Assembly (NCBI GenBank): GCA_964402115.1
Contig: CAYOBW010000053.1
Span: forward strand, 1 to 31,832
Reading direction: 5' to 3'
Length of the DNA stretch: 31,832 nucleotides
Origin: CAYOBW01 sp964402115
GTDB lineage: Bacteria; Verrucomicrobiota; Kiritimatiellia; UBA8416; CAYOBW01
Shown in pieces: positions 6,619 through 15,714 of the stretch (position 1 is its first letter; each line of letters begins with the position of its first letter). The notes below the pieces were generated by a model. It was not told the DNA's origin. It saw nothing but the letters and a program-made list of their open reading frames with translations, and ran no database searches. The position numbers and the translations under genes are program-made.

Positions 6619-9549
6619 TCAAGGACTGTTCGTCTCGCTGACTTTGACTTCGACGATATGCACGCCGGGGTTGAGACTGTGGTAGAGCATGTTCACGCGG
6701 ATGTACCGGACCACGCGCGCCGTGAACGCGAAGGCGTCGCCCGCCGCGGTGGCCGGCGCGGTGTTGGCGAGCTTGTCGCCGACTTGCTCCCAGGTTTTGC
6801 CGTCGGCGGAGACTTCCACGCTGTAACGGTAGTACCGGCCACCGCCCCAGTACGGCCAGACGTGAAGGCCCTTGAGTGGAACCGGCTTCGCGAGGTCGAG
6901 CTTGAGCCATTGCGGGTACGGGTCGGCCTGCCAGCTCGAGTCGAGCGTGATTTGGCCGTCCGCCGCCAGTGCCGGGCCGTGATCGGGCAGGCTGGCGGAC
7001 GCGCTGAGCAGCCAGCCGTTCGCCGCCGGCACGGGCCGGCCGGGAGCCTCCAGGCCCGGCGCGTGGACGGTGATGAGCTTGCCCGACCCGGCTGCGAGCC
7101 GCCGGTATTCGTGCAGGAACGTTTCGCGCACGAGCTCGAAGCTCAGCGGTTGCGGCGCGTCGCTCCGCTCGCTGTCGAGGAGGAACGGCTGGCCGGGCTC
7201 GATGACAGCCTTGCCGCCGCTGACGCCCCTGAAACGGTTGGCCGACCGGTAATCGGTCAGGATGTTCTCGACCGTGTGCAGGTTGGCGCCGGGCTTGTCG
7301 CGCCAGTCGATGGCGAGCTTCGTCGCATCGGGGCTGACGACGAGGCAGTCGCCGTCCTGCCGGGACTGCTTTGCGTCGGTTGTGAAGCTGACGAGTTCCT
7401 TGAAGTACGGCAGGCGGAGGCGGACGGCCGCGGGCTGTTCGTGAAACCGGCCGGCCAGGCTGACCTGCGCGCCGGACGCGTCGAAGCGCATCGCGGCGGA
7501 AACCGTGCCGAATTCGGTCGGGGCGTTTCGGATGGCGACGTGCTCCCCGGGCTTGACCCAGGCGGGAGAGAGCGCGTGGAAGAGCCAGAGCTCGCGCTGG
7601 CCCGGTTCGAGTCCGCACTTGCCGCCGACTTCCATGAGCAGGAAGTTGCGGACCGTCAGCCCTTGCTTGCAGGTCCCCCAGACGTGCGGGGGCGGGCAGC
7701 CCGGGTCCACCATGCGGTCAGCCCAGGGTTTGACCAGGTTCTCGAAGCTCTCGTGGGTCGGGCCGCTGTGGAGGAGCTGGTGGTAGAAATCCTTGAGCGC
7801 GGTGTAGGTGTCGCCCAGCGCGAGGTACTGCCCGATCATGTTCGAGGTGATGTACTGGTGCAGGAACAAGCCATGCCGGTAGGTCATGATGCCCTCCGCG
7901 TAATCCTTGCGGACGCGGGCGAGCGTCCCCCGGACGCGCGGGTCGCTCGGCGCGAGCACTTCGGTCGGCCAGGCGAGAATCATGTTCTCCCAGTCGGCAT
8001 CGTACATGCAGTCCTCCCAGTTCGGGCGACTGGAGGCTTTCCCGATGGTGTACGCGTACAGGCCGGTCGGCACGTATCCGTCAGGCTTGGCGGACGCGGC
8101 GATGCCCTTGAGCAGGCTGGTTTCATACTGTTCCGCGAGTCGCGTCCATGCGGCGGCATCCTCGGTTCTGCCGAGGAAGCGGGCAACGCGCACCGCATGG
8201 CGCAGGCCCATCAGCGCGAACATATTCTGCCCGGTGTAATGGCCGTCGATCATCTCGGCGTCGTAGGGCCAGCAGCGCGGCAGCAGCCCGTGGGCGCTGG
8301 CCGCGGTCGTGTTGGCGATGAAGGCGACGCCCTTTTGCAGGCTCGGGTAGATTCCCTCCGCGAAGGCCTTGTCCTGCGTGAACAGCACCGCCTGGGCAAT
8401 CGAGTAGAGAATATGGCCCTGGGTGGCCGGGATGATCCGGCCCTGGGAGACCGCGCGATCGAAGTAGAGGCCGTCAGCCTGTTGCTGCGCGATGGCGCCC
8501 GGCACGATCAGTTCGGTGGCGAACGCCGGCAGGCCGGACACCAGGTACATCATGGTCATTTCCGGGGCGGAGGTGAGGAAGAAATCCGGGTAGGGGAGGC
8601 CGTCGGTCTGGCTGCGTTTGCCGGCACCCCGGGTGCGGGTGCCAAGCACGAGGTGCACGAGGCTCGCCCGGTAGGCATCCTGAAACCGCCTTTCCGGCAG
8701 TTCGATTACCGGCGTGCTTTGAAACAGCGTCGTCCAGTACGCAACAGTTTCCGCCCGGTATGTCGCATAGTCCGCCGCGGCCACCTTCGCGTTGAACGCC
8801 GCGTCGGCCACCGGCACGCGCGGCATCTTGAATGTCGCGGTCAGTGCCGCGCCCGGCTGCAGTTCGCGCCGGTAGCGGGCCAGGCAGCAGGCCGTGCGGG
8901 CGGAGATGGCTCTCTCCTTGCCGGCAAACGGCTCTGCATACGCCACGCCCGGCAGCGCCTCGCGATCCGCACGGGGCGCGAACGTGTAGACGAGCTTCCC
9001 GTCGCGGCGCACCTCCGACTCCGTCATCTCGTAGCGCCACTCCCCGGAGAACGGCGAGCCGCCGTTGCGGCAGTCCCCGCCCGAATGGCGCAGGGCGGCC
9101 GCCAGGGCGCCGGTCGCCGGCCGGGGCCCGGTGTTGCGCATGCGCAGCTGGATGAAGTTGACCGTGTTGCTCGCGGTCTCGCCCGCCAGCGGCGCGCAGA
9201 AGTACTCGATGTCATAGGCGATGTCGCCGTCGCGCCACGCATACTGCACGACCGGCAGCCACCCCTCGAGAAACGTCTTGCCGCGGGCCAGCAGGGGCAC
9301 AGCGTTGGTGCCGTAAAAGAAGCACAGCTCGGCGTGGCGCGTGAAGACCGCGCCATCGAAGGTGATCTGTGTGACATCCGGCTGGTACGGCACCCCGATA
9401 ACGGTCGTGGACTTGGCGAGGTAGCACCACTCCTCGCCGGGCTTGTCCGTGGCCGGGTCGAGCATCGCCAACCCGGCCCGCGCCAGCAGCAGGAACGCAA
9501 CCACCAGGCTTATGCTCCCGGTCGCGCGCAACTCCTTCGCCGCCATCAT
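6619..9549 (-). CDS. Secreted six-hairpin-type glycosidase with C-terminal F5/8C domain; family not assigned
   Basis: About 976 residues. The N-terminus has a signal-peptide-like hydrophobic segment (SISLVVAFLLLARAGLA, about 12-28). Residues about 35-260 look like an all-beta domain. The middle (about 285-640) resembles an (alpha/alpha)6 toroid, with repeated helical segments and acidic-aromatic motifs such as PRCWPYDAEMIDGHYTGQ, DADWENM and SGPTHESFENLVKPW. Residues about 830-976 are an F5/8-type-C module (PQWLKLDLAKP, SADGKTWEQVG, VRYIRVNM) related to that of the GH89 protein. The first ATG overlaps the stop of the upstream glycosidase gene (ATGA at 9549-9546), so the two are translationally coupled. 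It is likely a glycan-active enzyme of the same degradation pathway. I do not recognise a characterised family, and the catalytic residues are not assigned. Confidence 0.7.
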   Translation of the reverse strand: MMAAKELRATGSISLVVAFLLLARAGLAMLDPATDKPGEEWCYLAKSTTVIGVPYQPDVTQITFDGAVFTRHAELCFFYGTNAVPLLARGKTFLEGWLPVVQYAWRDGDIAYDIEYFCAPLAGETASNTVNFIQLRMRNTGPRPATGALAAALRHSGGDCRNGGSPFSGEWRYEMTESEVRRDGKLVYTFAPRADREALPGVAYAEPFAGKERAISARTACCLARYRRELQPGAALTATFKMPRVPVADAAFNAKVAAADYATYRAETVAYWTTLFQSTPVIELPERRFQDAYRASLVHLVLGTRTRGAGKRSQTDGLPYPDFFLTSAPEMTMMYLVSGLPAFATELIVPGAIAQQQADGLYFDRAVSQGRIIPATQGHILYSIAQAVLFTQDKAFAEGIYPSLQKGVAFIANTTAASAHGLLPRCWPYDAEMIDGHYTGQNMFALMGLRHAVRVARFLGRTEDAAAWTRLAEQYETSLLKGIAASAKPDGYVPTGLYAYTIGKASSRPNWEDCMYDADWENMILAWPTEVLAPSDPRVRGTLARVRKDYAEGIMTYRHGLFLHQYITSNMIGQYLALGDTYTALKDFYHQLLHSGPTHESFENLVKPWADRMVDPGCPPPHVWGTCKQGLTVRNFLLMEVGGKCGLEPGQRELWLFHALSPAWVKPGEHVAIRNAPTEFGTVSAAMRFDASGAQVSLAGRFHEQPAAVRLRLPYFKELVSFTTDAKQSRQDGDCLVVSPDATKLAIDWRDKPGANLHTVENILTDYRSANRFRGVSGGKAVIEPGQPFLLDSERSDAPQPLSFELVRETFLHEYRRLAAGSGKLITVHAPGLEAPGRPVPAANGWLLSASASLPDHGPALAADGQITLDSSWQADPYPQWLKLDLAKPVPLKGLHVWPYWGGGRYYRYSVEVSADGKTWEQVGDKLANTAPATAAGDAFAFTARVVRYIRVNMLYHSLNPGVHIVEVKVSETNSP

Positions 9550-12503
9550 TCCACGACCAGCCAGGTGTAGCCGTTGGGCTGGATCGTAACCGGCACCTTT
9601 GCGGCGAACCCGTGATCGAGCCGGTAGGTTTTCGACGGGCCTTCCTGTTCGCGGATCTGCGCCTTGTCCGTCAGGCCGGTGTAGTACAGCGGGACGTCGA
9701 GCGTCCGGCTCACCGGTTGGTCGAGGGGGTTGAACACGAGCAGCAGGCCCTTCTCCCGGCCGGCGGGGTTGACGTGGAGCGTGTAATCCAGCCCCCGGCC
9801 GTCGGGGCGTTTCAGGTGAATGAGGTCGCCCTGGATGACCGCGCGGTACCGGCGGTACCACTCCAGCCACTTCTTCAGCATGGCCCGGCTTTGCGGGCCG
9901 TCGTAGAGTCGGTGGCCGCGCACCCACACCTGCGCCCCGGAGGAGAGCATGACGAACAGCGCCCGCTCGTACTTGTCGAGGTTCCGCTCCATCCCGCCGT
10001 GCAGCACCTCGGTGTTGAGGTTCACCCAGCCCATGCCGGCTGTCTTGTGCCACGTGCCGTCGAAGATGTACTGGCGGTAGATCACCGTTTGCAGGACGAT
10101 ATCGATGTTGTCCGTCGCTTCGCGATAGCCCATGCCCGTGCAGGCCTGGCCGTTCAGCACGTAGTAGTCGGGAATGGTCAGGTAGAGATTCCGGCGCTGC
10201 CCCTCGGCCAGCACCTTGCACATCCACTTCCACTGCGCCCACTGGCTGTCCGCGAGCCCCTTGTGGTGCGGGTGGTTCGTGGCCGCGCAGCAGTCTCCAT
10301 GGTACGGGCCGTCGGGCTTGAACGCGCCCATGCCGGCGCGCTCGATGGTGACCCACATGTTCGAGTAATACATGTCGGCCCATGCGCTGGCGGCGCAGAC
10401 GCTTTGCCCGAACATGCTGCCCGGGCTCTTGCTGACCGGATCGATGCAGTTGTTCCCCGCGCCCCAGCCGCCCTGCGAGGCGATGACGAGCTGGTAGGCG
10501 CCGACGCGGATGCCTTTCTTCCTGGCGTAGTCGCAGATGATCTTCATCGCGCCGATGTTGCCGTCCGACGTGTCCGCGTAATTGAAGCTGCCGGGGTGCT
10601 CCGGCGCCTGCAACGTTTCGAACCCGACCTCGGCCATCTGGTCGATGAGCGGCCCGAGCGTGCCGATGTCGCGCGAGTGCGGAGCGTGCACTTCGAACTG
10701 GTGCTCGGTGGTCTGGGGCGCGAGCTTCTTGTAGAAGCGGCGCTGGGCGAGGTGGTACCGCTCCCGCTCCGTGGTGTCGTTGAGGATTTCATAGGTGCGG
10801 AAGGCGTCGAAGGACTCGCCGGGGGCGACCGTCCAAGCGGGGCCGACGGAGGGACGGCTCAGCAGGAGGGCGTTCTCGGGGTTGTCGAGAAACAGATCCT
10901 CGGCGGGATTCAGGGTGGCGCAGGAGCCCCATTCCGGGTCGCGGAGGAAGCGGGTCGTGCCCCCGCCCATGTAGTAGTCCTTGAACGCTGCTCGACCGCC
11001 GCCCGCGTGGATGCCGAGGCCGCTCGACAGCTCCGTCCAGTTGATCGCCGCGCAGGAGTAGTCGCTCTCCACGTGGAGCATGCGGGAGACGGTGGGCTGG
11101 ACCGCCAGGTGCTCGCCCTCGAACTGGGTTATCACGATCTCGGCAGTGCCCCCGTTGCGCGCGGTGAACGTCTTCATGATGACCGGCAGGCCGTCGTAGA
11201 TCTCGTAGAGGACATCCACCGCGAGGTCCTTGAGCGGCGCCGCGGCGCCCGGGGGCGCGGTGAAGTGGAACGTCACACGGCGGCCGGCGGCGGGCCAGGG
11301 GGTGGGGGGGGCATTGCACTTGGGCTGCCAGGCGTACGGCTTCACCGTTGGCCCGACGCTCATCCCCGCCAGCCGGAACGCGCCCGGCCGGGCGGTCAGC
11401 CCGTCCAGCCACTCCGGCGCGATGAAGGCCTGGTCGGGTGCGCCGGTGAGTCCGCCGATCTCGGTCCAGCCGCCGTCGTTGATGCGCACCCGCGCCTCGG
11501 GCTTAAGGGCGCGGACGAACTCGATATCCTTGTCGCTGCGGCGCAGGCTGATGCACCCCAAGTTGCCGTCCGTGACCAGGAACGTCCGGCTGACGAGCCC
11601 GTTGGCCAGCATGATCTGCGCGCTCCGGTTCCGCGGGCCCGGCAGCACCTGCACGGAGGCCGGCGTGGCGGGCGGTTCGATCAGCCAGTCCGCCGCGGCG
11701 GGCTGCTCGTCGAAGGCGGCCACGGCCTTGATGCCGGGGGTCTTCAGGATGGCCGTCACCGGCGCCGTCCGCGCGGCCTGCTCCGCCGCGTTGACGGCCT
11801 TGAGCTGCTCGTTGTCCATCAGGAAATCGGCGGCGGGATCGAACTGGCCGGGCTCGAAGGTCGCGTACCGCACCTCGGCGATCCAGCCGTGAAACGGCTC
11901 TTTGCCCGGAGACGTGGCGCCGATGCTGAAGTTGGGCACGCCCCCGCCCACGGCGGGCAGCGGGGTCGCCACGCTCTTCCCGTTGACGTAGGCCACGGTT
12001 CTGCCGCCGTTGCGGACGAGCGCAAGGTGGGTCCACGTCTCTGGCTGCACCTCGCCGAGCGGGTAGTCGCCGATGCCGCCGGCGAGCAGGTTCCAGCTCC
12101 GGTCCTTCTGGCAGAGGAGGAACCCGATGCCCCCATGGCCGTTGGCGACGACCGTGTGATGGCCGGGATCGTTGGCCCGCGCCGCGTAGACCCACGCCTC
12201 CAGCACCCAGCGCTCGCCCTGCGCGAGCGGCTGTGGCCCCTGGTAGCACTGGTCGTCCGCCTCGAACTTGACCGAGGAGTCGTAGACCTGGCGGCGGCAG
12301 GCGGGGCCGTTCGACATGATGCGCGGGGCGCCGCGGCGCGCGAGCTCCGGGCCGCCGGGGACGCCGCTCTTCCACGTCTCGGGCGCGGCCGTGTCGCGAA
12401 TGCCGCCAGCGCCGCTGAGGTTGTAATGGGCCAAGGGCGTGATTTCGGCCCGGGCGCCGACGCCCACGGCCAGGCCCGCGATCAAGGCAAGTATTCTGCG
12501 CAT
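9546..12503 (-). CDS. Secreted LamG-like plus clan-D-like (GH27/GH36-type) glycosidase
   Basis: A 985-residue exported protein. The ATG at 12503 has AAGGAG 9 nt upstream and opens a signal peptide (about 1-19, ending GARA). Residues about 20-245 resemble a concanavalin/LamG fold (WVLEAWVYAA, TWTHLALVRNG, AYVNGKSV). A beta-rich region follows, then a C-terminal catalytic barrel resembling alpha-galactosidase-type enzymes. Supporting motifs are FETLQAPEHPGSFNYADT, KKGIRVGAYQLV and GAFKPDGPYHGDC. D731 in KPDGPY is the best nucleophile candidate by position, and this is inference. It heads the minus-strand operon and overlaps the next gene by 4 bases. A near-palindrome at 12581-12612 lies about 80-110 bp upstream and may control it. 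Confidence 0.72.
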   Translation of the reverse strand: MRRILALIAGLAVGVGARAEITPLAHYNLSGAGGIRDTAAPETWKSGVPGGPELARRGAPRIMSNGPACRRQVYDSSVKFEADDQCYQGPQPLAQGERWVLEAWVYAARANDPGHHTVVANGHGGIGFLLCQKDRSWNLLAGGIGDYPLGEVQPETWTHLALVRNGGRTVAYVNGKSVATPLPAVGGGVPNFSIGATSPGKEPFHGWIAEVRYATFEPGQFDPAADFLMDNEQLKAVNAAEQAARTAPVTAILKTPGIKAVAAFDEQPAAADWLIEPPATPASVQVLPGPRNRSAQIMLANGLVSRTFLVTDGNLGCISLRRSDKDIEFVRALKPEARVRINDGGWTEIGGLTGAPDQAFIAPEWLDGLTARPGAFRLAGMSVGPTVKPYAWQPKCNAPPTPWPAAGRRVTFHFTAPPGAAAPLKDLAVDVLYEIYDGLPVIMKTFTARNGGTAEIVITQFEGEHLAVQPTVSRMLHVESDYSCAAINWTELSSGLGIHAGGGRAAFKDYYMGGGTTRFLRDPEWGSCATLNPAEDLFLDNPENALLLSRPSVGPAWTVAPGESFDAFRTYEILNDTTERERYHLAQRRFYKKLAPQTTEHQFEVHAPHSRDIGTLGPLIDQMAEVGFETLQAPEHPGSFNYADTSDGNIGAMKIICDYARKKGIRVGAYQLVIASQGGWGAGNNCIDPVSKSPGSMFGQSVCAASAWADMYYSNMWVTIERAGMGAFKPDGPYHGDCCAATNHPHHKGLADSQWAQWKWMCKVLAEGQRRNLYLTIPDYYVLNGQACTGMGYREATDNIDIVLQTVIYRQYIFDGTWHKTAGMGWVNLNTEVLHGGMERNLDKYERALFVMLSSGAQVWVRGHRLYDGPQSRAMLKKWLEWYRRYRAVIQGDLIHLKRPDGRGLDYTLHVNPAGREKGLLLVFNPLDQPVSRTLDVPLYYTGLTDKAQIREQEGPSKTYRLDHGFAAKVPVTIQPNGYTWLVVE

Positions 12504-12580
12504 AAGTGGATGCTCCTTCGCTTGTTGCCGCAGCAAACAACCTAGCCTACCGCCCATGCCCTGTCCCGCAGAATATCGTC

Positions 12581-12612
12581 GTTTTACTGGTATGATCGTG
12601 CCGGTATAAAAC
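12581..12612. promoter_or_regulatory. Putative operator between the glycosidase operon and the RM gene
   Basis: GTTTTA (12581-12586) and TAAAAC (12607-12612) are perfect inverted arms. Between them CTGGTAT and CCGGTAT are direct repeats 14 bp apart, around a central GATC. Read outward from GATC, the two arms match except for purine transitions and one 2-nt gap. It sits 78-109 bp before the glycosidase ATG, a typical place for an activator, and about 42-73 bp before the candidate -10 of the RM gene. The cognate regulator is unknown; an AraC- or LacI-type protein is possible. Confidence 0.45.
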
Positions 12613-12653
12613 TGCACTCACCGGAACATTCTCGCAATCGGAAGGTCTCCGGC

Positions 12654-12659
12654 TATAAT
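12654..12659 (+). promoter_or_regulatory. Consensus -10 box before the RM gene
   Basis: TATAAT lies 25 bp before the ATG at 12685; no good -35 is seen. If transcription starts just after it, the in-frame ATG at 12658 would be untranscribed. This supports 12685 as the start. Confidence 0.5.
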
Positions 12660-12684
12660 GCGGCGGCAGATTGATGAGGTAGAA

Positions 12685-15600
12685 ATGGCTGTTCCACAAG
12701 AGATAGAGCGCCTGCTTGAGCGCTACGACGCGCAGCGCGAAGCGTACGAGTCCGGTCAGTACAAGGAGACGGAAATCCGGGTCGAGTTCATTGACCCGTT
12801 TTTCAAGGCCCTTGGCTGGGATGTGCACAACGAGCAGGGTTATGCCGAGGCTTACAAGGACGTGATCCACGAGGAAGCCTTGAAGATCGGCGGCGCGACG
12901 GAGGCCCCGGATTCCTGCTTCCGAATCGGCGGCGTCCGCAAGTTCTTTGTCGAGTGCAAGAAGCCGTCCGTGAACATCAAGGACTCGCCGCACCCCGCTT
13001 ACCAACTCCGGCGCTATGGCTGGTCGGCCAAACTCCCCTTGAGCATCTTGACCGACTTCGAGGAGTTCGCCGTCTATGACTGCCGCGTCAAACCCACCAA
13101 GAACGATGCAGCGGCGGTCGGTCGCGTCATGTATCTGCATTCGGGGCAGTACGCCGAGAAGTGGGACGACATGGCCGCGATCTTCTCCCGCGAGGCCGTG
13201 CTGAAAGGCTCGTTCGACAAGTTCGCCGAGGGCATCAAAGGCAAGCGGGGCACGGCCGGCGTTGACGACGCCTTCCTTGAGGAGATCGAACGCTGGCGGG
13301 ATCTGCTTGCCCGGAACGTCGCCTTGCGAAATCCCGACTTGTCGCAACGGGAGTTGAACTTCGCCGTTCAGTGCACCATTGACCGGATCATCTTTCTGCG
13401 GATCTGCGAGGACCGGGGCGTCGAACCCTACGGCCGACTGATGACGTTGCGCAACGGCGAGCGCTGCTATCCCCGCCTCTGCGAGTTCTTCCAGCGGGCG
13501 GACGAACGCTACAACTCCGGCCTGTTCCACTTCGAGCGGGAGAAGGACCGGCCCGAAGCGCCGGACGAGTTGACGCTGAAGCTGAACCTTGACGACAAGG
13601 TTCTGCGGGACATCCTCGCCAATCTCTACTACCCGGAAAGCCCCTACGAGTTTTCCGTCTTGTCCGCCGACATCCTGGGCCAGGTCTACGAGCGCTTCCT
13701 GGGCAAAGTGATCCGGTTGACTGCCGGACACCAGGCCAAGGTCGAGGACAAGCCGGAAGTCCGCAAGGCCGGCGGCGTGTTCTATACGCCGGACTTCATT
13801 ACCAAGACCATCGTGCGGCAGACCATCGGGCCGCTGCTGGAAGGCAAGACGCCCCGCCAAGTCGCGAAACTCCGCTTCTGCGATATGGCCTGCGGTTCCG
13901 GCTCGTTCCTCATCGAGGCGTTTCAGTACCTGCTCGACTGGCACCGGGATTGCTATCTGCAAAGTGGCACGGGCGTCCCGCCCGTGAAGACCACGGCCAG
14001 GATGGCCGTGCCACTTTATCAGACCTCCGGCGGGGCGTGGCGACTCACGACGGAGGAACGCAAACGCATCCTGCTGAACAACATCTTCGGCGTGGACATT
14101 GACGCGCAAGCCGTCGAGGTGACGAAACTCTCCTTGCTCCTGAAGGTGCTTGAGGGCGAATCGCAAGAGAGCATCACCAAGCAGTTTGAGCTCTTCCGCC
14201 AGCGCGCGTTACCGGACCTTGGCGGCAACATCAAGTGCGGCAACTCCCTGATCGGCCCCGACTTCTACGAAGGCGAGCAGATGACACTGCTTGACGACGA
14301 AGCGCGTTTGCGCGTCAATGTCTTCGACTGGCGGGCGGAATTCCCGGAGATCATGGCGGCCGGCGGATTCGACGCGATTATCGGCAATCCGCCGTATGTG
14401 CGGCAGGAGTCGCTTTCGGACTTCAAGGACTACTTCTCCCGGCAGTACGAAGCCTTCGACGGCACTGCCGACCTCTACACGTTCTTCATGGAACGCGGCG
14501 TCCGCCTGCTCCGGGAAGGCGGACGGTTTGGGATTATCGTCTCAAGCAGTTTCCTTCGCGCCACTTATGCGGAACCCCTGCGCCGCGCGTTGAAGCAGCA
14601 CGCGGCGGTTCTCGGGATCATGGATTTCGGCGGCCTTCCGGTCTTTGCCAGCGCAAAGGACACCTACGTCTGCATTCCGTTGCTGGCGAAGGCCGGGCAA
14701 CCGCCCCGCGTGGAGGTCACCCGCATTCCCTCGCTGGATATCCGCGATCTGACCGAATACGCCGCCGCAAACCACTTCACCATTCCACACGAGCGCCTTT
14801 CGGCTCAGGCTTGGGCACTCAAGTCCGACATGGAGGCGGGCGTCTTTCAGAAGATCATGGAGGCGGGTCAACCGCTGGGCGAGTACGTCAAGGGCAAGTT
14901 CTTTCGCGGCGTCACGAGCGGCTTGAACGAGGCTTTTGTCATCGACACACAGACCAAGGAGAGTCTGATAACTCGCGACGGACGCAGCGGCGAGTTGATT
15001 CACCCCCTCCTGGGCGGTGAGGACATCCGCCGCTACGTCTTCAACGAACCAGAGCAATGGTTGATCTTCGCGCGGCGGGGTGTGGAAATCGAGAAGTACC
15101 CGGCGGTCATGGAGCATTTGTCACGATGGCGCGAGGAACTGACGCCGAAGCGCGACAAGACAGCCAAGAAGGGCCGCAAACCAGGACGCTACCAGTGGTA
15201 CGAGATCCAGGATGACGTGGCCTACTATGAGATATTCGAGGAACCCAAGATCATCTTTCCCGACATCTGCAAGGAACCCCGTTTCTGCCTCGACACAGGA
15301 AGCCACTACCTCGCAAACACAGGCTACTGTCTTGGCACCGGCGATCCCTATCTTCTCGGTATCCTGAACAGCCGGCTCTTCTGGTTCGCCATCAGCAATA
15401 TCAGCATTCCCTTCGGCATTCGCGCGGGGAAGTACCGCTACCGGCTGATCTATCAGTACATGGAGAAGGTGCCCATTCGGCCGCTTGATGACGGCAACAG
15501 CGAAGACCGACTCCGCCGCGAGCGCATGACCGACCTGGTGAACCGCATGCTCGCCTTGCACGCGAGGCAACGAACAACCCGGACTCCCTCCGATCAGACC

Positions 15601-15714
15601 GCCATCGCGCGGGAGATTGTCGCCACCGACGGACAGATTAACCGCCTGGTCTATGAGCTTTACGGGTTGACTGCGGAGGACATCAAAACCGTTGAGCAGG
15701 CTGGCACAGCATGA
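12685..15714 (+). CDS. Eco57I-like type IIG/IIL restriction-modification enzyme
   Basis: About 1009 residues, combining nuclease, adenine-N6 methylase and target recognition in one chain. The N-terminal nuclease shows a PD-(D/E)xK pattern at P75-D76 and E90-C-K92 (VECKKP). The methylase has the SAM-binding motif I at about 400 (DMACGSGSF) and the catalytic motif IV NPPY at 568-571. A TaqI-like C-terminal specificity region follows (about 750-1000), ending in an LVYELYGLT segment typical of the family. The ATG at 12685 is preferred (GAGGT 4 nt upstream, family-like start). Oddly, a 57-bp palindromic repeat (13961-14017) is inserted in frame between motif I and the downstream methylase segment, adding about 19 residues including GTGVPPV. 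Related enzymes vary in length at this loop, so function may survive. A dinD-like gene follows. Confidence 0.88.
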   Translation: MAVPQEIERLLERYDAQREAYESGQYKETEIRVEFIDPFFKALGWDVHNEQGYAEAYKDVIHEEALKIGGATEAPDSCFRIGGVRKFFVECKKPSVNIKDSPHPAYQLRRYGWSAKLPLSILTDFEEFAVYDCRVKPTKNDAAAVGRVMYLHSGQYAEKWDDMAAIFSREAVLKGSFDKFAEGIKGKRGTAGVDDAFLEEIERWRDLLARNVALRNPDLSQRELNFAVQCTIDRIIFLRICEDRGVEPYGRLMTLRNGERCYPRLCEFFQRADERYNSGLFHFEREKDRPEAPDELTLKLNLDDKVLRDILANLYYPESPYEFSVLSADILGQVYERFLGKVIRLTAGHQAKVEDKPEVRKAGGVFYTPDFITKTIVRQTIGPLLEGKTPRQVAKLRFCDMACGSGSFLIEAFQYLLDWHRDCYLQSGTGVPPVKTTARMAVPLYQTSGGAWRLTTEERKRILLNNIFGVDIDAQAVEVTKLSLLLKVLEGESQESITKQFELFRQRALPDLGGNIKCGNSLIGPDFYEGEQMTLLDDEARLRVNVFDWRAEFPEIMAAGGFDAIIGNPPYVRQESLSDFKDYFSRQYEAFDGTADLYTFFMERGVRLLREGGRFGIIVSSSFLRATYAEPLRRALKQHAAVLGIMDFGGLPVFASAKDTYVCIPLLAKAGQPPRVEVTRIPSLDIRDLTEYAAANHFTIPHERLSAQAWALKSDMEAGVFQKIMEAGQPLGEYVKGKFFRGVTSGLNEAFVIDTQTKESLITRDGRSGELIHPLLGGEDIRRYVFNEPEQWLIFARRGVEIEKYPAVMEHLSRWREELTPKRDKTAKKGRKPGRYQWYEIQDDVAYYEIFEEPKIIFPDICKEPRFCLDTGSHYLANTGYCLGTGDPYLLGILNSRLFWFAISNISIPFGIRAGKYRYRLIYQYMEKVPIRPLDDGNSEDRLRRERMTDLVNRMLALHARQRTTRTPSDQTAIAREIVATDGQINRLVYELYGLTAEDIKTVEQAGTA
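13961..14017. repeat. Palindromic repeat inserted in frame in the methylase gene
   Basis: The outer arms AAAGTGGCAC and GTGCCACTTT are a perfect 10-bp inverted repeat. Inside are two separate hairpins, CACGGGCG/CGCCCGTG and CACGGCCA/TGGCCGTG, each with a 3-nt loop. The 57-bp length is a multiple of three, and the frame stays open. The encoded GTGVPPV peptide is, from memory, a signature left by dispersed palindromes of this kind in PVC-group and related genomes. Confidence 0.8.

Noticed and set aside
12658..12684. Earlier ATG of the RM gene at 12658
   Set aside because: It coincides with the candidate -10 box TATAAT at 12654-12659 and lacks a ribosome-binding site; the ATG at 12685 gives a family-like N-terminus.
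12547..14166. 539-codon minus-strand frame opposite the RM gene, carrying an HGRDARAT segment
   Set aside because: It is a shadow of the methylase gene. The HGRDARAT string is simply the reverse reading of the embedded palindromic repeat.
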